In this document: in pieces, positions 15,258 through 21,847 of the stretch | Layout of the letters: each line of letters opens with the position of its first letter | Position numbering within the stretch: the stretch's first letter is position 1 | Assembly: GCA_039199225.1 (NCBI GenBank) | Contig: JBCCSZ010000109.1 | Location: 1 to 22,104 of the forward strand | Source: JBCCSZ01 sp039199225 | Lineage (GTDB): Bacteria > Bacteroidota > Bacteroidia > Chitinophagales > Saprospiraceae | Direction of reading: 5' to 3' | Length of the DNA: 22,104 nucleotides | Position numbers and translations under genes: made by a program | Notes under the pieces: generated by a model | What the model saw: the letters and a program-made list of their open reading frames with translations, nothing else | Database searches by the model: none | What the model was told of the DNA's origin: nothing

Positions 15258-16196
15258 ATGACGACTGATAAAACCATTGACATCATCTGTGTGGGAGAGT
15301 TGCTGATTGATTTCATTAGTACCGATTTTGCGGAAGATTTCAGCCAGGTTCATCATTTTAAGCGTATGCCTGGTGGTAGTCCAGCTAATCTGAGTATGAA
15401 TCTTTCTCGACTTGGAAAGCAGGCCATTTTGATTGCCTGTGTAGGGGAGGACAATATGGGGAATTACCTCCGGAACTACTGTGGTGGATTGGGCTTGGAT
15501 GTGCGTTATATTCATCGGCTGACAGATGCTCCTACTACTTTGATCTTGGTGACGCGCTCCAAAGAGGTTTCCAGCTTTGAGGCATACCGGATGGCCGATG
15601 CCCAAATTCGACCAGAGTTCCTTCCGATGTCCTTGCTCAGTAGTACGAAGTTATTTCATACGACCTGCTTTGCGCTGAGTCGCGAGCCTGCTCGCTCCAG
15701 CATCCTGGAAGCGGCGGCCAAGGTGGTCGATGCTGGCGGTCAGTTGAGCATTGATGCGAATTATGCGCCCAAAATCTGGCCCAATCAGCAAGAGGCCCAA
15801 CAAATTATGCAGGCATATTGCCGCCAGTCGGCCTTGGTCAAAATCAGTGAAGTGGATTGGGAACGGCTGTATGGACAGCCCTTGGCAGATCCGCAGGCTG
15901 CCTTGGATCACTTTCTGGCGCTTGGAGCTTCCGAGGTTTGTGTGACCTTGGGAGGGGAGGGCTGTTGGGTGGCCGATGCCAGGGAAGCATTGTTTTTGGA
16001 AGCCCGTTCGGTAGAGGTCAAAGATACTACAGGAGCCGGAGATGCTTTTTGGTCGGGCTACTTATCGGCTTGGTTGGACCAAAAGTCGCTGCGAGACAAA
16101 GCCCTGACAGCTCGTTCGATGGCGGAGTTGAAGCTGACCCATTTCGGTCCTTTGCCGCCAAAAGTAGACCTATTGGTAGATGAAGAACCTGCCTGA
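15258..16196 (+). CDS. PfkB-family carbohydrate kinase, probable fructokinase
   Basis: A 312-residue ribokinase-fold kinase that should phosphorylate a free sugar with ATP in the cytoplasm. It opens with IDIICVGELLIDFIS, has the PfkB N-terminal signature around GGSPANLSMNLSRLG (39-53) and the C-terminal signature DTTGAGDAFWSGYL, with Asp262 as the catalytic base and Gly259/Gly261 forming the anion hole. The E-L-L-I-D-F start and short length fit fructokinases, but ketodeoxygluconate or other hexose kinases are similar. A fructokinase would match the nearby invertase-like gene. The ATG at 15258 is preferred because the protein then starts shortly before the first strand. It ends just before a strong bidirectional terminator, so the gene is probably transcribed alone. 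Confidence 0.92.
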   Translation: MTTDKTIDIICVGELLIDFISTDFAEDFSQVHHFKRMPGGSPANLSMNLSRLGKQAILIACVGEDNMGNYLRNYCGGLGLDVRYIHRLTDAPTTLILVTRSKEVSSFEAYRMADAQIRPEFLPMSLLSSTKLFHTTCFALSREPARSSILEAAAKVVDAGGQLSIDANYAPKIWPNQQEAQQIMQAYCRQSALVKISEVDWERLYGQPLADPQAALDHFLALGASEVCVTLGGEGCWVADAREALFLEARSVEVKDTTGAGDAFWSGYLSAWLDQKSLRDKALTARSMAELKLTHFGPLPPKVDLLVDEEPA

Positions 16197-16219
16197 AAAC
16201 CTTGAATAGCCTATTAATC

Positions 16220-16255
16220 AAAAAAGCCGCTTTGAGTTATCGAAGCGGCTTTTTT
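16220..16255. terminator. Bidirectional intrinsic terminator
   Basis: A perfect 13-bp inverted repeat, AAAAAAGCCGCTT (16220-16232) and AAGCGGCTTTTTT (16243-16255), encloses a 10-base loop. The GC-rich core with a T-run on either strand allows termination of the kinase gene on the plus strand and of the LysM gene on the minus strand. It lies in the 86-base gap between the two convergent stops. Confidence 0.92.
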
Positions 16256-16282
16256 GATGGATGGATGATTTATCCCAAGTGT

Positions 16283-18076
16283 TTACTCCACGTACAAGCG
16301 TTGGTAAGGGATAATGATTTCATTTTCTTCCAGGTTGTTGATTTGGCGAAGACGAGAAGGACTCACATTGTAAGCCCGAGCAATGCTGTAGATGGTTTCC
16401 TCATCTTTGACGATGTGGACCCGTCGCTTGCTGCCATCGAAATTATAGCTGGCTGGAACATTTTTCTCAGAAATGAACTCTGCCGCAACTGGAATATTCG
16501 CGGTTGAAGGGCGATTGTTGACTGCCACATTGCCACTCTTTGGAGATGGACAGTTGCAATCGGATGTCTTCAGTCGTTGATTGACAAAAATGACATCATT
16601 GGGTCCAAGGCCGTTCATCTGACGGAGCTTGGCGGTTGTGTAACCATACTTCTTGGCAATGCCGTAGAGGGTTTCGTTTCGCTGAACAATGTGAACACCC
16701 CCATTGTCGCCCCTGCTCACCAAGACATCATCAGCGGATGGTTGGCTGGAAGGGCTGCTGGTTCCCTTCGGGCGCACGTACAACTTCATGCAAGGCTTGA
16801 TGAGATTGGAGCGCAAGCCATTCCAATTCTTGATATTAGAAATGGGTAAGCCGTACAGTTGGGCGATGCCATAAAGCGTTTCGTTTTGTTGGACGATGTG
16901 GTAACCATTTCCAGAGTATTCGCCACATGGGCTTGGGCGTGGTGGTTCGGCGACCGTTCCGCTACCATTGTCCACTACAACAGGTGGTACATTTGGTGTG
17001 GTGTTGGTTGGTTGGTTTGGACCCACGATGACTGGGCTTCCATCGTCTGCGCGATAGCCATTGCGGTAGGTGACTCCTCCGCAGCTTGTGTTGGCAGCCT
17101 GACCGGTATTGCGGTCGATGTACAAACCTTTATCGATGTCTTTGTAAATGTAATTACATTTGAATTGGTAATCTCCTTCTTGGCCTGATCCAGTGCTTGT
17201 TGTACTTCCGCCATTGTTGGGGCGGGTGGTAGGCGTAGAGGTGGTTGGCCGTTTGCCGTTTTCAAGGTCTACGACTGTGCCGCCGCCGTTTGTTGGTCGG
17301 TTGCTGCCGCCAGTCGCGTAGCGACGTGTAGAGTAGAAGGTTCCGGCCATGGCATTGTCGAAGCCTTGCTGCCCACAGAAATCATTGATGTACTGATCGA
17401 TGGGCATTCCATTGATGGCAATGAGTTCCAGGCGATTGTTTTCGGCATCGGTTTTATTGAATCCTACTCTTTCCTCGATTACACCGATTTCAGGAATGAC
17501 AACCATTTCGGCATAGCTTCTTCCGGCCCGCTTTTTCATTCTTTCGAATTGGTACTTGCGAGGGCAGTTGTGAGCGATGACACCGCGGTAGAAAACCTGT
17601 GATTCGGAATTGTTGAGTGCTAGGTTTTGGTCGCCAGCTGGTTGAGCAAAATTGTAGACGAACTTGTGATCGACCGAAGTGAAGCCAACAAAGGTGGGTG
17701 AAATCTGGGTATAAGTAGCAATACCGACGGGTGAGACATTGTAGCCGTTGTTCACACGGCGAACGAAGTACACCTGTGCGTCCCCATTATTGATTTCTCT
17801 AACCAATTTTTCATTGATGGATATTTCCCGGCAAGTTTTGACATTGGTCGGGCGGTCGGGTCTGACAACCTTGCTTTCGAGACCTACTTCCAGGATAATT
17901 TTTTCCCGGTCGTTTTTGCGGATGTGGTAGGCGATATGCCCGTGACCGGCCCCGGTGTACCGGTATTCATAGCGATCCATGCAGTTCACATCGTATTGGA
18001 CAAATATCGTCTCAGAATAGGCTAAGGTCCCAAGGGATATGCCCATCAACAGGAGCATAAATTTTAACGCTTTCAT
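16283..18076 (-). CDS. Secreted protein with unknown N-terminal domain and three C-terminal LysM domains
   Basis: A 597-residue exported protein with Sec signal MKALKFMLLLMGISLGTLAYS. Residues 22 to about 265 form a domain I do not recognise, with scattered Cys and segments such as MDRYEYRYTGAGHGHIAYHIR and FYRGVIAHNCPRKYQFERMKKRAG. A Thr/Gly/Asn/Pro linker follows, then a short cysteine-bearing patch (KCNYIYKDIDKGLYID...TSCGGVTYRNGYRA) and a Pro-rich linker. Three LysM modules close the protein: about 392-436 (YHIVQQNETLYGIAQLYGL), 461-504 (VHIVQRNETLYGIAKKYGY) and 553-597 (VHIVKDEETIYSIARAYNV). LysM binds peptidoglycan GlcNAc, so it is probably periplasmic and cell-wall bound. No catalytic domain such as NlpC/P60 or amidase is evident. 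A good promoter candidate lies upstream and a terminator downstream. Confidence 0.9.
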   Translation of the reverse strand: MKALKFMLLLMGISLGTLAYSETIFVQYDVNCMDRYEYRYTGAGHGHIAYHIRKNDREKIILEVGLESKVVRPDRPTNVKTCREISINEKLVREINNGDAQVYFVRRVNNGYNVSPVGIATYTQISPTFVGFTSVDHKFVYNFAQPAGDQNLALNNSESQVFYRGVIAHNCPRKYQFERMKKRAGRSYAEMVVIPEIGVIEERVGFNKTDAENNRLELIAINGMPIDQYINDFCGQQGFDNAMAGTFYSTRRYATGGSNRPTNGGGTVVDLENGKRPTTSTPTTRPNNGGSTTSTGSGQEGDYQFKCNYIYKDIDKGLYIDRNTGQAANTSCGGVTYRNGYRADDGSPVIVGPNQPTNTTPNVPPVVVDNGSGTVAEPPRPSPCGEYSGNGYHIVQQNETLYGIAQLYGLPISNIKNWNGLRSNLIKPCMKLYVRPKGTSSPSSQPSADDVLVSRGDNGGVHIVQRNETLYGIAKKYGYTTAKLRQMNGLGPNDVIFVNQRLKTSDCNCPSPKSGNVAVNNRPSTANIPVAAEFISEKNVPASYNFDGSKRRVHIVKDEETIYSIARAYNVSPSRLRQINNLEENEIIIPYQRLYVE

Positions 18077-18158
18077 TCTGGAAAATTTTGTGTTTCAAAA
18101 AGCAAAATAGTTCTAAAGAAAATGTTGAAATTGCTTTAATGGTGGTGACCTTATCGTG

Positions 18159-18190
18159 CCAAAGTAGGTCAATTATGGCGCTTATGCAAA
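18159..18190 (-). promoter_or_regulatory. Candidate promoter of the LysM gene
   Basis: On the minus strand TTTG (18190-18187) is followed after 20 bases by TACTTTGG (18166-18159), close to the Bacteroidota TTTG-N19-20-TAnnTTTG consensus. The ATG lies about 83 bases below, implying a leader of roughly 75 bases. The rest of the 297-base gap 18077-18373 shows only a 6-bp inverted repeat (TATTCA/TGAATA, 18253-18271) and no gene. Confidence 0.5.
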
Positions 18191-18373
18191 TTTACCACTA
18201 CTTATCTTAACCAAAACCCTTCCAAAAATAAAAAAGATGAACGTATCTAAACTATTCATAATCAGTGAATAATGATAATGGGTTGCAATCTGGCGACGAA
18301 GGATTTACAAATGGCGGGTGTGTCTAATCTATACTTTTTTGATCTGTGCGGTATGTCGTAGTCTTCGAGTCTA

Positions 18374-19024
18374 CTAGGTGTCAGCAGGGATGATGCCTTG
18401 TTGAATGGCATACAACACCAACTCAGAGGTCGATCGAAGTCGGAGCTTCTTCATGATATTTTTGCGGTGAGTATACACCGTATGAGTGCTCAGATGTAGC
18501 TCACTGGCAATCTCTTTGGCAATCTTTCCAAGTGAAACCAAGCGAACGATCTCAATTTCCCGGGTAGACAATGGAATGGGCTTACAATCTTCCTCCGGTG
18601 GCCCGAAAGAACGCTCTAACAATAGGTTGAGTACCTTATTGCAGAAGAATTTTTCGCCCCTTGAGGCAGCCTTCACCCCATTGACGATTTCCTCCTGGCC
18701 ACACTCCTTGGTCAAAAAACTGTTGACCCCGTGGTTGATCACCTCGAAGATGGACTTTTTGTCATTGTCACCCGAAACAATCATAATATTGGTATCCGGT
18801 GATATCTGTCGAATGCTGCGCACAGTTGTTGGGCTGAAATAGCTACCCTGTTTGTGATCCAATATAACCACTGAGGGCTGTTTGCTGCGAACCTTTTCCA
18901 ACAACCTTTTCTCATTAACTGCCTCCCCGACAACCTTGAATTCCTCTTCCTTGGACAGAAGGTGAACCAATCCGGCTCGGATCAGATATTGAGAATCTGC
19001 AACAATGATGGATATTTCCGACAT
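18374..19024 (-). CDS. NarL/FixJ-type response regulator (REC + LuxR HTH)
   Basis: A 216-residue DNA-binding response regulator. The receiver domain (about 1-125) has VADS at 8-11, the phospho-acceptor Asp56 in VVILD, Ser84 in MIVSG and Lys106 in FLTKE. The usual second acidic residue of the Mg pocket is Ser11 here. The output domain from about 152 is a LuxR/GerE helix-turn-helix: LSTREIEIVRLVSLGKIAKE, then IASELHLSTHTVYTHRKNIM and KKLRLRSTSELVLYAI. No histidine kinase lies in the window, so it is an orphan, and its targets are unknown. It is transcribed away from purM, with a promoter candidate about 25 bases upstream of the ATG. The start is fixed by the beginning of the first receiver strand. 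Confidence 0.94.
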   Translation of the reverse strand: MSEISIIVADSQYLIRAGLVHLLSKEEEFKVVGEAVNEKRLLEKVRSKQPSVVILDHKQGSYFSPTTVRSIRQISPDTNIMIVSGDNDKKSIFEVINHGVNSFLTKECGQEEIVNGVKAASRGEKFFCNKVLNLLLERSFGPPEEDCKPIPLSTREIEIVRLVSLGKIAKEIASELHLSTHTVYTHRKNIMKKLRLRSTSELVLYAIQQGIIPADT

Positions 19025-19049
19025 GTTAAGTCTATGGCTATTTGATGTA

Positions 19050-19080
19050 CGAAGATAGTCGACCCTAATAATAAATCAAA
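19050..19080 (-). promoter_or_regulatory. Candidate promoter of the response-regulator gene
   Basis: On the minus strand TTTG (19080-19077) and TATCTTCG (19057-19050) are 19 bases apart, matching the Bacteroidota promoter with one mismatch in the -7 box. The ATG follows 25 bases later. Confidence 0.5.
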
Positions 19081-19161
19081 ATTATTTGGATTTAGTTTAA
19101 ATAAGGATACAGCTTTTTGACATTTTGGAGCTAAAATAACGGGCCTATCGGTCAAAGATTG

Positions 19162-19169
19162 TACCTTAG
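19162..19169 (+). promoter_or_regulatory. Possible -7 element of purM (TAccTTaG)
   Basis: TACCTTAG, one mismatch from TAnnTTTG, lies 21 bases before the purM ATG. No TTTG occurs at the expected upstream distance, so support is weak. Its context TTGTACCTTAGC resembles the TTGTACCTTTGC upstream of yidC. Confidence 0.3.
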
Positions 19170-19190
19170 CACCAAGAAAATGAGGACTTT

Positions 19191-20369
19191 ATGCCAGACA
19201 AATTTAAATACGATTTAAGGGGTGTTTCTGCCACCAAAGATGAGGTTCATGCAGCTATTAAGGGACTAGATAAGGGGCTGTATCCAAATGCCTTTTGCAA
19301 GATTCTGCCTGATATTGCCGCTGGAAATCCCGACTATTGCAATTTGATGCATGCCGATACGGCTGGTACCAAAACGAGTCTAGCGTACTTGTATTGGAAA
19401 GAAACGGGCGATTTGGATGTTTGGAAAGGGATTGTTCAGGACTCCATCGTTATGAATCTGGACGACATGGCTTGTGTGGGATGTACAGACGATATTATTT
19501 TATCTTCTACGATCGGACGGAATAAAAACCAAATTCCTGGGGAGGTCATCTCCACCATCATTCGCCATGGGCATACCTTTCTCGAAAAAATGGCGGCTTT
19601 TGGCATTCGCATTCACCATGCAGGAGGGGAGACGGCAGATGTAGGTGATATTGTGCGCACCATTGATGTGGGATACACTGCCTTTGCCAGGATGAAGCGG
19701 GATCAGCTCATTGTCAACAACATTCAGGAGGGCGATGTCATTGTGGGACTGGAAAGTTATGGCCAGGCCAGCTACGAAGACAGCTACAACGGAGGTATGG
19801 GAAGCAATGGATTGACTTCGGCCCGGCACGATGTACTCAGCCATTTTTATGCAGAGAACTATCCGGAGAGCTTTGACCCGGCTGTTCCGAGAGAGGTGGT
19901 GTATGTCGGTAGTAAAAAGTTGACGGACCCTGTTGCGTTTGGGGATGTCCAAACGGATGTGGGGCGTTTGATTTTGTCGCCTACGCGGACGTATTTACCA
20001 GTGTTGAAAGTATTGCTGGAACAACTTCGGCCGCAGATCAACGGTATGATCCACTGCACGGGTGGTGCGCAAGCCAAGGTGCTGAAGTTTGTACAAAACC
20101 GCCTGATTGTCAAAAACAACCTATTGCCCATCCCGCCGCTTTTTCAGCTCATCCAGGCTGAATCCGGTACTTCTTGGCAAGAAATGTATCAAGTATTCAA
20201 TATGGGCCACCGTCTGGAAATCTATCTGCCGAAGGCACATGCCCAAGCGGTTATCGACATTGCCAGTTCGTTCGGTATTGCTGCTCAAAAAATAGGTTAT
20301 GTAGAAGCTTACGAAGGCGAAAAAGTACGGATTGAAAGTGAAAAGGGGGTATATGAGTACGAAGGTTGA
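19191..20369 (+). CDS. purM: Phosphoribosylformylglycinamidine cyclo-ligase (AIR synthase)
   Basis: A 392-residue enzyme of de novo purine synthesis that closes the imidazole ring of FGAM to AIR with ATP in the cytosol. Family motifs in the divergent Bacteroidota form: MHADTAGTKTSLAY (53-66, the ATP loop, usually DGVGTK), VMNLDDMACVGC, HHAGGETADVGDIVRTIDVG (usually GGETAEMPG), GDVIVGLESYG, SNGLTSARHDVL, and GMIHCTGGAQAKVLKF with the substrate-binding His. It is longer than the ~345-residue E. coli enzyme, in keeping with the phylum. The ATG at 19191 puts KYDLRGVSATKDEV at the start. It stands alone, divergent from the response regulator and followed by a 264-base gap, so no pur operon is seen here. 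Confidence 0.94.
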   Translation: MPDKFKYDLRGVSATKDEVHAAIKGLDKGLYPNAFCKILPDIAAGNPDYCNLMHADTAGTKTSLAYLYWKETGDLDVWKGIVQDSIVMNLDDMACVGCTDDIILSSTIGRNKNQIPGEVISTIIRHGHTFLEKMAAFGIRIHHAGGETADVGDIVRTIDVGYTAFARMKRDQLIVNNIQEGDVIVGLESYGQASYEDSYNGGMGSNGLTSARHDVLSHFYAENYPESFDPAVPREVVYVGSKKLTDPVAFGDVQTDVGRLILSPTRTYLPVLKVLLEQLRPQINGMIHCTGGAQAKVLKFVQNRLIVKNNLLPIPPLFQLIQAESGTSWQEMYQVFNMGHRLEIYLPKAHAQAVIDIASSFGIAAQKIGYVEAYEGEKVRIESEKGVYEYEG

Positions 20370-20512
20370 TGGGACCGTCCATGAGGCTCGGCAATCTGCC
20401 GGAAAAATACATTTGTAAAATCGCCATGGATGTTCACAATAAGATGATATAAACTATCACTTTTTTAATAATTATTTACTGTTTATTCGCATTTTAGGGA
20501 TAAAGTACTTAT

Positions 20513-20541
20513 TTTGCGCAGCATATGCCTAAAATACTTTG
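20513..20541 (+). promoter_or_regulatory. Candidate promoter of the S24 regulator
   Basis: TTTG (20513-20516) is followed after 18 bases by TACTTTG (20535-20541), similar in wording to the LysM promoter box. Transcription would begin near 20548, placing a 5' leader of about 85 bases before the preferred ATG at 20634. Confidence 0.4.
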
Positions 20542-20633
20542 AGTTGTAGGGAAAAATGACATGCATAAGAGGTGTCATTTGGGTACAAACGGGCGTCAGA
20601 AAGCAACTCAAGTCAAACAACAGAATAAGTACA

Positions 20634-21479
20634 ATGTCAAGTATCGTTACCCAGCGTTTTATCAAGTGCCACAACCAGTTACGTGCGGATAATGTGATTC
20701 GTTCCAGTCGACAATTTGCCCTTTCTTTGAGCTACCTGCCACAGAGTTTGAGCGAGATTTTGAAAGGCCGAAGAGATGTTACGATCGAGCTTTTGCGTAA
20801 GGCCGTCGAAGAGTACAAGATTAATCCGGTTTACATCTACACAGGCGAAGGTCCCATGTTTATGACCGAGGAAGACCATCGCAGCTTTCGGGTGCTGACC
20901 ATCGTCACCAACTCTCGGGATGATGAGCGCATCGTTCATGTCCCGGTGCCTGCTCAGGCAGGTTATGCCAGCGAAATGTCCGATCCCGTTTTTATCCAGG
21001 ACTTACCTACTTTTTCTTTGCCAGATTATAAATACAAAGTTGGAACGCATCGCTCTTTTGATGTGGCCGGGGACAGCATGGAGCCTACGCTTTTTGAGGG
21101 GGATAAGGTCATTTGCAGCTTTTTGGAACCGACACTTTGGGAGAATTCTCTAAAGGACAATTATGTCTACGTGATTGTTACCAGAGGAGATATTGTCGTG
21201 AAGCGGGTAACCAATAAAATCAAGGAAAAGCGCCAGTTGGAGTTGCGGTCCGACAATTCTTTCTACGAGCCATACACTGTTAATCTTGGTGATGTTCGCG
21301 AGATTTGGTATGTGCGGGCGAAGATCAGTCCTTTTTTACCCAGCCCTCAGAACATACAGAATTCTCTTTACGAGGAAGTTCGTCAGCTTCAGCATACCAT
21401 TTCCAGGCAGTCTCAATTGATTGGAAGTTTGCACGAAACCATCCACAAAATGCTGGATCAACAAAAGGCTAAGGCATAG
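20634..21479 (+). CDS. XRE-like/S24 self-cleaving transcriptional regulator
   Basis: From the ATG at 20634 the protein has 281 residues; an ATG at 20556 would add 26 nonconserved-looking residues. The N-terminal part (1-75) is helix-turn-helix-like: MSSIVTQRFIKCHNQLRAD, SSRQFALSLSYLPQSLSEIL, KGRRDVTIELLRKAVEEYKI, then NPVYIYTGEGPMF, as in Bacteroidota phage-repressor-like regulators. The C-terminal part is a LexA/UmuD-type S24 peptidase: an Ala109-Gly110 cleavage pair in VPAQAGYAS, Ser148 in VAGDSMEPTLFEGD and Lys190 in GDIVVKRV. All autocleavage residues are present, so it could be inactivated by RecA-driven or other self-cleavage. A tail of about 40 residues (SLYEEVRQLQHTISRQSQLI onward) looks coiled-coil and may aid oligomerisation. 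No phage genes surround it, so it is probably a chromosomal stress regulator. Confidence 0.9.
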   Translation: MSSIVTQRFIKCHNQLRADNVIRSSRQFALSLSYLPQSLSEILKGRRDVTIELLRKAVEEYKINPVYIYTGEGPMFMTEEDHRSFRVLTIVTNSRDDERIVHVPVPAQAGYASEMSDPVFIQDLPTFSLPDYKYKVGTHRSFDVAGDSMEPTLFEGDKVICSFLEPTLWENSLKDNYVYVIVTRGDIVVKRVTNKIKEKRQLELRSDNSFYEPYTVNLGDVREIWYVRAKISPFLPSPQNIQNSLYEEVRQLQHTISRQSQLIGSLHETIHKMLDQQKAKA

Positions 21480-21518
21480 CATTTGGTCTGAAACAGGTCG
21501 TTCATCGGCCTAAAAAGT

Positions 21519-21573
21519 ATTTTGATCCAAATGAAGGGGCTGAAGTCGAAGATTCACTTATTTTTGATCAAAA
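21519..21573. repeat. Two GATC-centred palindromes 42 bp apart (operator candidate)
   Basis: ATTTTGATCCAAAT (21519-21532) is palindromic except for one pair, and TTTTGATCAAAA (21562-21573) is a perfect 12-bp palindrome. Their centres are 42 bases apart, four turns of B-DNA. The second overlaps the -7 candidate of the small gene at 21583. A dimeric regulator could bind both, but the binder is unknown. Confidence 0.4.
21559..21566 (+). promoter_or_regulatory. Candidate -7 element of the 74-residue gene (TAttTTTG)
   Basis: TATTTTTG is an exact match to TAnnTTTG, 16 bases before the ATG at 21583. No TTTG is present at 19-21 bases upstream. It overlaps the palindrome TTTTGATCAAAA, so protein binding there would block it. 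Confidence 0.35.
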
Positions 21574-21582
21574 GAATGACAG

Positions 21583-21807
21583 ATGACCATCCAAGGAAAA
21601 GTTGTTTACCAAGCATTAGGTCCCGGTTTCTGGGGAATTATCGATGATAAAGGCGGTGAATGGCGGCCGATCAACATGCCGGAGCAATTGAAATACGAGG
21701 GGGTTTCGGTGAAAGTCAGCGCCCAAAAAGTGGAAGAGTCTTTTTCTGTCTTCATGTGGGGAACGCCCGTTCGGGTGCTATCTTTTCATACCTTGATGCC
21801 TTCTTAG
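21583..21807 (+). CDS. Small conserved hypothetical protein (OB-fold-like)
   Basis: A 74-residue protein starting at ATG 21583. The sequence MTIQGKVVYQALGPGFWGII, then DDKGGEWRPINMPEQLKYEG, SVKVSAQ and FSVFMWGTPVRVLSF shows five likely strands and no signal peptide. Its pattern (V-x-GFWGII-x-D-x-G-x-W-x-P-x-N-x-P-E-x-L-K-x-E-G ... F-M-W-G-T) resembles small conserved proteins of bacteria and archaea whose function I do not know. A compact beta-barrel is inferred. It follows the S24 regulator by 103 bases, with the GATC palindromes in between, so it may be separately controlled. Confidence 0.75.
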   Translation: MTIQGKVVYQALGPGFWGIIDDKGGEWRPINMPEQLKYEGVSVKVSAQKVEESFSVFMWGTPVRVLSFHTLMPS

Positions 21808-21847
21808 TGTTATCCCTTCTTGAATGTACGAGCCTGTGGTTATTACC

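Noticed and set aside
18253..18271. Inverted repeat TATTCA/TGAATA in the gap below the response regulator.
   Set aside because: Six base pairs of AT-rich sequence with a 7-base loop are expected by chance; no T-run or promoter context.
20389..20401. A small hairpin (CGGCA-ATC-TGCCG) after purM.
   Set aside because: Only five pairs, followed by A-rich rather than T-rich sequence, so it is not convincing as a terminator.
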